Origin: Undaria pinnatifida
Taxonomy: Eukaryota > Sar > Phaeophyceae > Laminariales > Alariaceae
DNA: 64,000 nucleotides
Direction of reading: 5' to 3'
Assembly (NCBI GenBank): GCA_012845835.1
Contig: JABAKD010000023.1
Span: forward strand, 12,089,851 to 12,153,850
This document shows positions 18,001-29,115 of this stretch, in pieces (the first letter of the stretch is position 1; each line of letters begins with the position of its first letter). The translations under genes were made by a program, and so were the position numbers. Under the pieces are notes generated by a model. That model was given only the letters and a program-made list of their open reading frames with translations, had not been told where the DNA came from and ran no database searches.

Positions 18001-19999
18001 TACAGCACTACCAGCGCCAGGCCATCCAATTGCGGGACGAGGGTCCACCTTCAACTTTAAAAGAACGAGCTCCACCGACGACCCCGCCCCCCAACAATCT
18101 ATGCCCCCCCGCCCAGCCCCATACATGCGATATCGCTTGTCCAAGCCTGATCCCTTTGTTCTAGCGACGATCTTGAGGTGTGGGTACGAGGAGGCCAAGA
18201 CGTCGAGCCCTACTGGGATGCCCCACTCGACGCCTTCCACCGATAAGCAACGCTACTTGCCGAAGACCACGGCTACCAGCGGTTCCGGACTACAGCATGA
18301 AACTTCTGCTGCCAATTCTGGGCCATCGCATCCTGAGCGCGCCTCGCCTATTTATCGGCGGCTCCACCCGCGCTCGTCCTAGGACGTGCGCGTTTTTCAG
18401 TGACAACGTTGGGCCCGCGAACGACAGATTCCCACTCGCTGCCACGGTGTTGACAGCACCACTGCCCCTGGGCCCAAGGGACAGTCCCGTCATGAAGACG
18501 GAAGACTCGCGATCATAGATGACCAGGATATGCCCTGAGCCCCCTGCCCCGTCTTCCTCGCAACCCTCGTGGATTGCGCGGACACGGACCACAGGTACGG
18601 CATTTCCTAGCGAGTTCTATCCTGCTCATCCAACGCCGCTTGGAGACAGGACCCCCAGGGTATCTTAGTTCCGCTTCTTTAAACGCGACCCACGGAGACC
18701 CTTCCAGAGCCTCGGTGATACAATACCGAGACTCCCTTTGCGATCACGTGGATCTAGCCGGCTCTTTTCTCTAGATCAGCCAGCAGCACCCTCGCCATCG
18801 CCACGCGACAGTCATACAGACAGCCGCAACTGACCACTGCTTGGCGGCTCACCGCAGCCAGCCTACACCGAACTACCTCTTCTGGGATGTTCAACCTTTA
18901 GCAGTGCCACCCTTTCGGATTCTTTTTTTACGATTTTTTATATCACCGTGTGGAGTAGTTTCTGGCATCGCCCGATACCGACATTTTGATCGACACCACG
19001 ACCCCGCAGCTCTCCCGCCTTCGACCAAGTATCGGAACCGTTTTTACGACCAGCCATGGACATTGGTTTCGAGGCCGACAAACGCCGGAGCTCCTTCATT
19101 ACCTATCTGGGACAACGGTTTTGAGGCCGACAAACGCCGGAAAATATTCCCCTACCACCACCCAACGACCCTCGACATCTACAACCGCCCTCCCAGTTCG
19201 TATCTCTAGCTTCGGCAACGGTACACCCGAGACTGGCAATTCCATCCATAGGCAGAAGCAATAACCGCTTTATTCGGTTGGCAGCCGCCTTTTCCCCCTA
19301 ACCCGCCGCGTTGCAAACGAGTCATCCTCTTTCGGTCTCGGGATTTCTCACCGAACCGTCCCACTACCGACGTTGTTCCGACCCTTTCCATCGCGACAGA
19401 ACAACTCTGCCGCGCCCCCCCCTTCAATGCAACCGGTTTCCACGGAGCACCTCTGTCCCGGCCCCCTCCATTGCTACCGAGGCGCGCCTGCCGAGTCCCC
19501 CATGCCGTTCTCCACCCCAACGTGTTACCACAGAGCCGCCTTGCTCCGTCTCCGCCGACCATTTGGAGGAAGTAATCGCCCTTCTTCTCCTCACGGTCTG
19601 GTTAGTTCTCATTTCGACAAACGTTGGACCCCCTATCGCCCCCTTTTCACGGCTACCCTGGCCCAAACCATCCTGCCTATACCAGGCCACCAACGGTACC
19701 TCCCGGCCAGTTTCCCCGTTCACCCGCCAGTGTGCCCTGGTTTTCCCAACCACAACAAACCCACGGTTTATCGCTCCCGACCCAGCTCTTTAGCTACCCC
19801 CCCATTAACGGGATCCAAACCCCCAACGGCCCTTCAGCTTTCCTCGACGACACGACCACGGGCGACCCCGACTGATTATGTTTCCGTTGCCAGTGAACAC
19901 CGAACGGTCCCCCTCCAACCCCACGGTCGCGAATCCCCATCCGACACCAATACCGCTACCCCGCTGTTGCCTCAACAGCCCTGTAGGTTTATCACCTGA
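15086..19999 (+). other. Pyrimidine-rich interior of the 14.6-kb element
   Basis: The plus strand is visibly rich in C and T, especially from about 15.8 kb. The many open frames here are Pro/Ser/Thr/Arg-rich by composition and overlap in several frames. None carries a domain I recognise, and none of the frames agrees with a repeated module. A 55-60-bp direct repeat containing GAGGCCGACAAACGCCGG occurs at about 19070-19140. I see no gene. Confidence 0.5.
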
Positions 20000-20003
20000 A
20001 CCT

Positions 20004-20095
20004 AGGCAACCCCTACCCACCCCTGAAGGCATGTCTGTGACGCCACGGTAGGCAACCCCTACCCACCCCTGAAGGCACGTCTGTGACGCCACGGT
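20004..20095 (+). repeat. 46-bp tandem duplication
   Basis: AGGCAACCCCTACCCACCCC starts at 20004 and 20050, and the two 46-bp units are nearly identical. It is a recent local duplication inside the pyrimidine-rich region. Confidence 0.85.
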
Positions 20096-20139
20096 CGCTA
20101 CCCCCCCCCTGCCCTAACATTTCTATAGGTTACCATCTG

Positions 20140-21310
20140 AACCTGTGGTTTTGTTCCTTTCCGGTTATGACCCCTCCGAGCCGGGCGTCGGCTTGAGTTG
20201 GCTCGTTCCCCCGTCCCTCCCAACCCACCACCACATCCCGCCGCTCCCATATTCTCAGTTGGAGTTACATTTTTTTTCCGGGTATGAGCGTTTTGAACCG
20301 ACTATCGGTTTGGGTGGGCTCGCTACCTCTCCTCTACGACCCACTTCTACCATTCCGCTGCCCCCTTTTTCCGAGTTTGTTATATATTTTTTCTCGGGCT
20401 CTTGAACCTCCCGAGCCTGGTACGTATGGGATCTCAAGCCAGAAATCGGGCCCTTCTACGGCCTCTTCGCTGCTCACGTCGACCGATGCGAGCATTCGAT
20501 CCCGGGTATCCATTTGGGTGGGCCAGTTCCCCTCCCTTTCGACCCACCATTCACCATCCGCCCCCATCCACCGGCGACGCGCAAACCGTGCACCCTTCCT
20601 GTTAGGCATTGACTTGGGTGGGCTCCAACCCCCTCCCTCCTGCCTCATGCACCACCACGTTTCGCTGGAAATACTTTCGGCGACTCACCGTTGCGGACCA
20701 TAACAAAAATCCGTCGACCTCTCCTCCGCCCCAAAACCTCCGTCGGATCTATTTCGGCCCATGACATCGCCTCCGGTTCGCTAGCCAGCTCCGAGGAAGG
20801 CGCCGAGGACGCTGGCGCTCCTCCTGGATCGGCTTTCAGGCCGTCCTTCGTTCTCCCCAGCGCCCACCATCGGCGCTTCCCTTCTTGGCCCTCCTCATCC
20901 TTCGTCGGACCATTATTTTCCCAGAGCCGCCATCGCTCCACAGCCGCCGCTGGAAACTGTGGACTGCCCTTCCGACTACGGTTTTTCTCGCCAGTACCTG
21001 TGGCTTCACTACCAAGATCATCGAATCCCCCCCACTGCCGCGCGAACACCGCGACCAGAGCTCCATCGTCACCTGAGCTTCGTCGTAACCTGAGCTTTGC
21101 CACCAGAGCTCCATCTTCACCAGAGCTTCGCTGTCACCTGAGCCTCGCGACCAGAGCTCCACGTTCACCGGAGATCCACCTTTCACCAGAGCTTCGTCGT
21201 CACCCGAGCTTCAAGACCAGAGATCCACCTTTTTCAGAGCTCCATTATCGACAGAGCTTCGTCGTCACCTGCGCTTTGCGACCACAGCTCCTCCTGCACG
21301 GAGATTCGTG
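20140..21310 (+). repeat. Degenerate modular repeats
   Basis: From 20140 to about 20640, modules of about 120-130 bp repeat a pattern of TTCCGGGTATGA-like, GTTTGGGTGGGCTC-like and ACCCACCA-like words. From 21060 to 21290, a 30-45-bp module reads AGAGCTCCATC..TCACCTGAGCTTCG with many variants. The 321-codon open frame over this part (20691-21656) is Ser/Pro/Arg-rich because of the repeats and is not supported as a gene. Confidence 0.6.
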
Positions 21311-22454
21311 GTCACCTGTCGTCACCTCCGTCTCCCGCGACTTCTTCATTCGATGTCTTTCTCCTTCAAGCCACTACCAACGTCAAGGAAACCTTTTATT
21401 TTTTGCCCACTACCGCCGGCCCCGGCGTCGTCGCCACCATCTACTCCGACAATCTGGGAATTATTTCACTGACTTCTGCAGCCATGCACCGATGGGCCTG
21501 CCGCTTCAAACCGCTACCAGCGGCGAGGCGCCCTCTTCCTGGCCACTACCACCAACTCCAGCGTCATCGCACAGTCAGTGCCGACCAGCTGGGACATATT
21601 TCGCCGATTCCTGCAGCCACCGCGCCGGTAGGTCTGCTCCTTCAGTCCGCTACTAACCGCCCCCGGCGACACCGCCATCGTCACCTACTTCAGGCCTTCT
21701 CTACCGCCTATTCCAGCAACCACGCCGCTTCGACGCGTACAAAGCTAACTCCATCACTGCGAGAACCGCAGGTACCTCCACTGGCCCACTTTGAAGGACT
21801 ACTGCAACGTCAACGCTTGCGCCTACATGTACGCTGCGGAACACGCACATTTCACCGCCGCGTACGCGATCCGACACCTTCTTCAACCTACCATATTGAG
21901 CTACTACAGCCTCGTCTTCTTCCGTCACAGAGCCCCTACCGTATCGTCCGCGAACACCCCACCCTCATTGGTTCGTGCTCGGAGCTCTTCAACGCGTTTT
22001 ACTGGACCATCATCCGTCTCCAGCGCTCCTACCACATCTTCCGCGAACGCCACGACGTCACTCTCTCGCGATCGGAGCATTGCAGCACACCCTAGTACGA
22101 CCACCAGCCGCGTTCCATCGGATTTTTCGTCAGACCCTACACCACCCGGTTTCAGAATAAACCTACGGCGTGTCTACTGCACAACTTCGCGGAGCACCAT
22201 CTACGGACCGGCGTGTCTACAACGCCACGCGACAGGGATATCAGCAGCCAGGGTATTATCGCGTTGAGTCGCACGTGCCCTCTTGTCTTGTTGCTCCTCC
22301 CCCTAACCATGTTTCTTGAGTTCATTCTTGAGTTTTTTTTTCATGGGATTTGTTTTGGGCGCATTGGCTTTTGATTTTCTCTTTTAGGTTTGATTTTGTT
22401 GTTTAGTTAGTTTCAAGGTGCCTCTCGTTTGCCTTGACCTTTAGGGATGTCACA
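21311..22454 (+). other. Interior of the 14.6-kb element, no gene
   Basis: This is C/T-rich sequence continuing the modular style. It includes two similar blocks of about 130 bp (around 21470-21530 and 21600-21660) built on TTTCRCYGAYTYCTGCAGCCA. No domain is recognised. Confidence 0.4.
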
Positions 22455-23115
22455 CTTTTGACCAGCACGTATGTTTGCGTGCTTGCGTCGGTGTGCTATC
22501 CTGACTTTTCAGGTTGTCCTACTTTTGACCAGCACATATGTTTGCGTGCTTGCGTCGTTGCTACCCTGGCCTTCCAGCCACTGATTTAGCTGGCTCCACT
22601 TTCGAAACCAGGCCGAAAAATTGTGATGATTCCGTCTTCCTGTTCGTGCCGGTTTAGCCTGCCCCGTTTCCGTAACTTGGCTCAAACCTGCCGTGTTTTC
22701 GTTTCCTCCCGTCGGTTCAGCGTACCCTTGTTTAGCTGTCCGCGAATCCGCTGTAGTATTTTTTTTTGTTGTTGGCCTTTCTCTTGCTTTCTGCACTACG
22801 TATGGAATAGGTGCATATTTTGGCATCGTATATGTCTCCAAAACAGCTGTGGTATGCCCATCTCACTCATTCTTCTGCTTTCCGCACTACGTAAGTTATA
22901 GGTGCTTATTTAGGCGCCGTATTTGTTTTCTCACCGTTATGGCATACCAGGTATATATATGTCTTAGCCCTTTCCCAACTCTTTGCACTACGTACGTCAT
23001 TAGGTGCTTATTGAGGCGTCGTATTTGTTCTTCTACCACTGTGGTATACCTGGTATGTGCCCTTTCTCTGTTTTCTACACTACGCACGCTGTAAGTGCTT
23101 ATAGAGGCGTGTCGT
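22455..23115 (+). repeat. 67-bp and 91-101-bp degenerate tandem repeats
   Basis: CTTTTGACCAGCAC with the following GTTTGCGTGCTTGCGTCG occurs at 22455 and 22522 (67-bp period). GCACTACGTA-like words at 22793, 22884, 22985 and about 23076 mark four units of 91-101 bp. Each unit contains a GTGCTTAT..GGCG(C/T)CGTAT block and a GGTATACC block. Confidence 0.75.
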
Positions 23116-26100
23116 CCACCTTGTCTGTGTCGTATCGCCCTGCACAAGTCCCCCCTTCTCGGTTGGAGATCGAAGTGCTTTCGCGTATGTTTCCCCCGAT
23201 TTTTCGTCGCTTAGCTTCCAGTAGGAATGGCTCTATAGTAGGCCACATTTTCAAAGTTTTACGACATCAACTGCTAGTATTTTCGGGTCCGTCGTTTGTT
23301 TACGACCCCCCTCCCTCTAGGCTTCTATATAGTATCAACCCCCGAAACCATGGTAGTTTCGCTTGATCCTTAGTAGCCTGAAATTCGCTTGCACGCTGTG
23401 CATGCGCCCCGCTAGCAGTTTTAGAGTTTACGTGATTTGCTCCCTCCCTCTGTCCGGCTTACGGTATCAGCCCGCGACATCGTAACAGTTTCGTCTGATT
23501 CCTTCTCAGCCGAGATATCGTCTGCACCATGTGCGTGCTCGTTCGCAGAGTTTCTGAGCCCTCCGTTGCGTTATGACCCCGTTTTTACCGCTCTCACGGT
23601 ATGAGTTGAAAATAATATCGTGTTAGCTTGTTTTTTCCATCTTGGTTCCCCTTCCCCCTGCACTATGTGCCGGATGGGAACGTGCACCCCCTCCTCTCTG
23701 CAGTGTGTGCGTTTTCGGAACGTATTTCCTCCCGACTCTGGCGTTCGTGAATTTTCCGAACCGATACCTTCCGCTTTCGCGCCCATGCGACGCGCATATT
23801 ATTCGTTTTTTGTTGATATTTTTGGACACGCTTGCTTCTTAGTGGTTTTCGCTGTGCGCAGCAAACGACCGACCGTAGTAGCCTTCTCTCCTTTCTTCCG
23901 GGAGAATTTGTTCGTGAACGCTTAGTGCGCGTATTAGCTTTAGACCCTACTGCCTCAGTACAATTCTACCTGGTAGGCTCCAGTATAGTCAGTGGTATCG
24001 CCTCGCGGCTCCCCAAAGTACCCCCTTAAAGTCTGACTATCGTTGAGGCTCCAAAACCGTTTTACCGTAGTAGTATGCCTTCTGTCTTATTTGCCGGATT
24101 CAAAGTATGGCATTTGTTCGTTTTTCGGTGATCTTCATGGGCGTCTTGATCTTGAATTTGTGCCCAAGTTGTTCTACTTTTCTACAGTACGACGAGTGTT
24201 CGCCTTTGTGGTTTCGCTTCCGCTTTCTATCGCCGATGTAGTCTGCCCACGGTTCGTGAATACCGACGAAACATGGCGTTCCCGAACCATGTCGAGGTTT
24301 TCCATCGTCTCGTGTCCACCTCGCCTTATGCGATTGGCGACAACATAGATGCTTCCTGTGTTTTTTCTCTTCGTTTTTCGCGAGGCATTACCTCCCTTTT
24401 GTTGTTGCTGTTGGACTTTCCGTGCCCCTTGGCATATTTCCCTTTTGTTGCTGGACCTTTCTTGCTTCTTGGCGTACTTCTTCCCACGACTGACGTGGCT
24501 GCACTTTAGTCCCAGCCACTTGGTATTACGGCGTCCCAGTTATTGCTACTGTTTATGGTCGCATATTGTCGACCACTGGCTTCACATTGAGAAGCCCCCT
24601 TAGGTTCCACGTTAGCGGTCCCGTGCTGACTCTCCAGTCCACCTGCCGGTTCTCTTTGGCCTCTACATTCTTGTTTGGTTGTACCTGCCCCCAAGAGCCC
24701 CTTGCTGTCGGGGTCCGTTCTAGCTTGGTGGCCAGCGGGTCTATTCCCCTGGACCACTCTTTGTTACCTTTTTTCCTCGGCACCGCTGCCCCTACGGTCC
24801 AACGGCACTGACCCCCGTCCTGGCTTTGCAGCCAACAGGTCTTGTTTCTCTCGAACACTTTTTCTTGATTCTTTTTGGCATACCTGCCCATAGGGTTCAA
24901 CTACACCGGCCTTAGTCATGGCTTTACAGCCCGTCCTGACTGTGCAGTCCACAGGCCGTCGCCTCTTGGCCCCCGTTTTTCTCTTGCCTTGTTGGCGTAC
25001 CTGCCGCATCGGTCCCACGTTTTGACTCCAGTTTGGCTTCGCAGCCCAAATAGGTCGTTTCCTGTTGACCCCCTTTCGTGTTGTTTTTCTTCGGCGAAAT
25101 CGCTTTCGGAGGAATGCCTTCGCTTAGTACCTAGTGTTGCTCGTTTTCTTACAGTAGCCTTTCAAGGTCCTTTGCTATGGACCCTCCATTTTTTTTGTCA
25201 GACTGCAGTACGTTACTATGACACGATTTGCCTACTTTCTGTTTTTCCGTGCATTTTTCTCGGTTACCTTTTTAGGGTTGCTCCAGGTTAGCGACCCCGT
25301 GTTCCCGACGTATAGTACCTAGCTGCGGCTTTTTTCATATTGTCTTCTCTGTTCCCTTCATTAATTCTGGAGCTAGACACTTCCAGCGCTGCTTTGAGCT
25401 GAACGAGTATCTTCTCGTGGACCCCATCGTTGGCTTGCTTCTTATGGTTGAATAGCCTCGCTACGTTTGCTGGCATTGTTCCCGTTATTAGTTAGCCTCT
25501 CGAGGTGTCATATGTCGACTCTCTTTCCGGCTTCCGATAGTACCTTCCGTCTTTCTGGTGTCTACGTTTCAGTTTCGTCCTTGTTTGCGTATAGCTTTGG
25601 CTAGGTGACGTCACCACTCATCTCTTCCCGTTTTCATGGTACTGTACCCAGATAGCCTCTAAGGGTACTCCACTGTTGCCCCCGGTTCAGCTTTCCGGCG
25701 TATCACACACGCCTCCAGAACCACAATTTTTGTGTTGTCCGTGCCACTGTTTAGGTGTTGTCTTTCACTTCGATTTCGCGATTTGTTTTGGTAGCCTCGC
25801 TTTCCCGTTCTACAGTTCGACCAAGGGCCTTATGCTAGCCTCCTAGGTCCCACATTACGGCCCCTGTGCTTCCGTTACACGTCAGCGTACTGGTTCTTGA
25901 CAGTTTGGCCTTTCGACCAATGGTCCTACGTCAGCCTTCCAAGTCCGACCTTGCGGACCCTGATATTATTTCAGGCACTGTTCTTTGCTTTCTCTTTTTT
26001 CAGGCTCTTGCTCTTCTGCCTTTCGACCAATGGCCCGACGCTTGCGTACTTTCGCGTCTTAGTTGTTGCTCTTTCACCGTCCAACCGATGGCCCCACGTC

Positions 26101-26606
26101 AGCTGTCAGTGTCCAACGTAGCGGACTCTGACATTCTTTAGGCAGTGCTTCTTGGTTTTTCTATCACCCTCCGGCAAATGGACCGACCGCCCGCCCCTTC
26201 AGCACTACGCTTCACGCCGTAAACTTGTCTGCCCTTCACAGCGTGACACGTGTTCCCTTCTTCTCTTCTGACATGGTTTCCGCGTCTATACCTTCTTCTT
26301 TGGCCCCCTTTGCATCCTTGCGCTCAGTGGCCGCGCCCTTCGTGGTTTCGTAGGCCGATTGCTACTGGTATACCGTAGGTACATACCCTTTCTCGAGCTC
26401 TCACGGTTGTGAGCTCCATCATAGGGTTGCATATCTTATAATGAGGCGTTTAAGCCTCATTATTACGAGGTGTGGGGGAATCTATAGCCTCATTTTCGTT
26501 TGTTTCGAATAGCCGCATCTTCGATCCCCTTCACAATTCTGGATGTTTTGTTGACATCCTTTGATTGGCAGGTGATCTGCATCTACAACTATTCAGGGTG
26601 GGCTAA
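23116..26606 (+). other. T-rich 3' interior of the 14.6-kb element
   Basis: Further degenerate modules are visible. At 24560-25040 the words GACT..GCAGTCCAC, TTGGC and CGTACCTGCC recur. At 25890-26110 TTTCGACCAATGGYCC recurs three times. Two hairpins lie near the 3' end: a bulged one at 26396-26417 and a perfect 10-bp stem, ATAATGAGGC with GCCTCATTAT (26438-26463). The bases before the 3' LTR include CAGGGTGGG, a weak polypurine-tract candidate. No coding domain was found. Confidence 0.45.
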
Positions 26607-27116
26607 TGTAATAGAGTATCAGTATAGCTGGCAATAGATTCGGTAAGATAGCTCACGGAGTCATGCTATATTGGACCACCAGAAGATTCTCTTGAACACG
26701 GAATATTCTTAGTGGAGCGGACAACCCGTAGAATCTAGCTAGCTTATACCACAAGAGCGTTCTCGGTAATGGAACGTTCTTCCTCCCTCTGGACAAGATA
26801 TATAGAAGTAAGCGCGTTAAGCGCTCATAGGAACATAGAACATCCAGGAGAACGTTCCTCGTACGTTCCATAGGTAAAGGTCCAGAAGAGAGCACAGCAG
26901 CAATGCTGGGGTGAAGCGAACTCTGTGAGCTTCACCCCACCCCCATGATCTCACTCCTCTTCCTCCTCCTCCTTCTACTTTCCTGTCTCCTCGAGCTTCT
27001 CATAACTCAACGCTAATAATGGGAAATCTATAAAGAAGAACCGGTGCTGTCTCCAAGCGAAGCTGATACCCCTGTGTTCTTTCCCTCCCACCTTCCGGTA
27101 CCACGACTCCTTCACA
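26607..27116 (+). repeat. 3' LTR of the 14.6-kb element
   Basis: This 510-bp copy of 12526-13033 has about 20 substitutions and a 2-bp insertion. It is followed by the CGTA target duplication. All GAAnnTTC motifs, the hairpin and the TATA box are intact. Confidence 0.92.
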
Positions 27117-27120
27117 CGTA

Positions 27121-28437
27121 GCGATCGAGTTCGCAAACAAAAGTTCTGTGCAGAGGAAGGGCCAGTCCAACCGAGGAAACACACAAAAAGAGAAAAAAAA
27201 AGAACGAGAGGAAGAACTTGTTTTTTATTTCGACAAAAGCGCGGCTGGGGTATCTCGCAGCGCTTGTAAATATGAGCATCGATCATTAATAACTGGATCG
27301 AATTCACAGGTGGCGTGTATGGAACATTTAAAATATAATATGCAAATATGGTCCATTGCTGTGTAAGTATAGACTAATCGTATAGAATAGTAACTCAACA
27401 TTTATTTTTAACAAGGTTTAGACCTACCATTTTTGACACATTTTGAGCGAATATTTCTGGCGATTATGTTTGCAGTTTTGAGGCTCCAGAAATAACTGCA
27501 TCAGAAATAAGTAGCGTCCATTCATTATGGCTTCTGATTTTCGGAAAATGGTTTTATGTTGAATTGCTAGGTCTTGTTTCGCCGTTTGCCTTTATTTTCA
27601 ATCTGGCACGTACATTGTCGGCGGCGACGTTAGGTCACCACCGCCTCTGCTGCTGTCTCTGATTCTGTGCTGCTGGTGTGGTACTGCTCTGGTGCTGCTG
27701 TGTTGGTTTTGATCGTGGTGGTGTGCTGTCGCGATTGTGCGTGAGGACGAAGCTCTGTCTCGCACACAACAAGCGCGGTGTGCTGTCGTATGTGTGTTTG
27801 CACCTCTTTGTTGTGGGTAATGGGTGACGTGTACAGCAGATAGGAATCATACCAGGTACTACAGAGCAGGCAGTGGTGACATGTGATACTTGGTACGAGG
27901 TAGTATCCAAAAGTCAAATAATCCCAGTTCTGAGAGGTTGGAAGACTGAGAGCTGTTATTTCTGTGCTCAGAAATCACCAGATCCGCTGATTTCTGGCTT
28001 TGATTATTTCTGAGCCCAGAAATAACGATGATTTCTGGTCCCACAATGGATGGTTTTATTTTTGGCGTCGGAGATCCCTGTTGAAGAGAGAAGTAATCGC
28101 TCAAAATATTCCCCATAATAATTGGTCTTACATGGTAATTGAACAGAACACCAGGTGGATACGTGTATTACCGTGTTAGTACCATAATTATTTTATACTT
28201 CGACAATAATTATTGTATTCCCCCTAGATGTGAATACTACAATAGTGTTCCATCGGGCGTCAATCATATAGTCTAGACTACATGTCGCAAAACGCACGAC
28301 GGATCACGCTTTAGTTTTGATCATGTACACGTTCGACGCACGGCAATGTGCTCAAATGTCTGTCGTGTATTCCAGGTGTACTGCTGGCGGGTGTCACCGC
28401 ACACCAGTACTATGTGCAGTTAATGGAAGAATAGGCA
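27121..28437. other. Repeat-bearing spacer, no gene
   Basis: The phrase ATTTCTG or its complement CAGAAAT recurs around 27450-27515 and about eight times at 27955-28045. Inverted pairs such as TTATTTCTGAGC with CCAGAAATAA make this look like a diverged palindromic mini-element. A CTG-rich patch lies at 27640-27720. No coding gene is supported. Confidence 0.45.
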
Positions 28438-29115
28438 GTGAGCGTTATCGACGTTGGTAAGTCCATGCCGGTTTCATTCGATTGGGACCTCTCCATCTAC
28501 AACCTGCCGGAGAGGAACGCCGCCAGCAAGCTTTCCAGTGTAGGGGTGTCTGGACCGGGTATGGGGAGTCAAAGAAGAGACGCGGAGCCGAATGCTGAAG
28601 CGGGCGATGGATCGACTTCTTCTACAGGGGGCGACGGAGGCGAGGGGAAAAGAGAGGCCACGGAAGCGTTACCCCCTCAAGGGGGGGGGGGTAGGGGTAG
28701 AGTGGGGCCGGGGGGCGCGGTCTGGCTACTAAACAACTATCGTCTGCCTCTTTTCAGGGTGGAGGTGGGGGAGTTTGTGGCCTTTTCCACGCGGAAGAGC
28801 TCCCAGTCGTCAGTTGGTGTGGGCAAACTACTGTCTCTTACAAAAAGGGTGGATGGCAACGAGGTGGAGCTGCACTGGTACATGCTTGAGTCGGTAGATC
28901 CCAACGCCTCACGCTCCAGGTACGGGAGAGCAGGGTGGACGCCCGAGTTTTGCGTGGTTGGCGGTGAGCGGGAACGTTCGATGTCTTTTGAACATGTCGC
29001 AGGATTCAGCTGTAAATTCGCCAAGCTTACCAAATCGATCAAGCTATCAAGCCATGTATGGCCGTCTATCGCAGAAAGTGCACAGGCGCAAGACATGGAG
29101 GAGGATGACGAATAG
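28438..29115 (+). CDS. Hypothetical protein with a 'GKV-hWY'-like module (partial gene)
   Basis: This is the most gene-like frame outside the retroelements: 225 codons ending in an acidic tail (DMEEDDE). Residues about 105-185 read VGEFVAF...VGVGKLLSL...VELHWYML and then RYGRAGWTPEF. This resembles a pattern found in BAH-like and transposon-associated chromatin-type modules (VGD.VAV...GKV....V.WY). I do not recognise the family with certainty. A strong 3' splice site (TGCCTCTTTTCAG) ends at 28758, just before GGTGGAGGTGGG. A GTAAGT donor lies at 28451-28456. The real coding part may therefore be a last exon, 28759-29115, with the Gly/Ser-rich first half partly intronic. It could be a host gene or the tail of a DNA-transposon protein. 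Confidence 0.5.
   Translation: MSVIDVGKSMPVSFDWDLSIYNLPERNAASKLSSVGVSGPGMGSQRRDAEPNAEAGDGSTSSTGGDGGEGKREATEALPPQGGGGRGRVGPGGAVWLLNNYRLPLFRVEVGEFVAFSTRKSSQSSVGVGKLLSLTKRVDGNEVELHWYMLESVDPNASRSRYGRAGWTPEFCVVGGERERSMSFEHVAGFSCKFAKLTKSIKLSSHVWPSIAESAQAQDMEEDDE

Larger units (their letters stand above)
12522..27120 (+). mobile_element. 14.6-kb LTR element without recognisable gag-pol (LARD-like)
   Basis: Direct repeats at 12526-13033 and 26607-27116 (508 and 510 bp, about 4% different by eye plus a 2-bp indel) begin TG and end CA. Both outer flanks are CGTA (12522-12525 and 27117-27120). These are exact hallmarks of an LTR retrotransposon insertion. The 13.6-kb interior encodes nothing I can assign to gag, protease, RT, RNase H or integrase in any frame, so transposition must rely on proteins from elsewhere. 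Large non-coding LTR elements are known as LARDs. Plus orientation is inferred from the TATA box position in the LTR and a TGG-starting sequence two bases after the 5' LTR (13036). Confidence 0.9.

Noticed and set aside
20691-21656. 321-codon open frame in the 14.6-kb element
   Set aside because: It is composed of Ser/Pro/Arg from degenerate 30-45-bp repeats, with no domain and several overlapping alternative frames of similar style.
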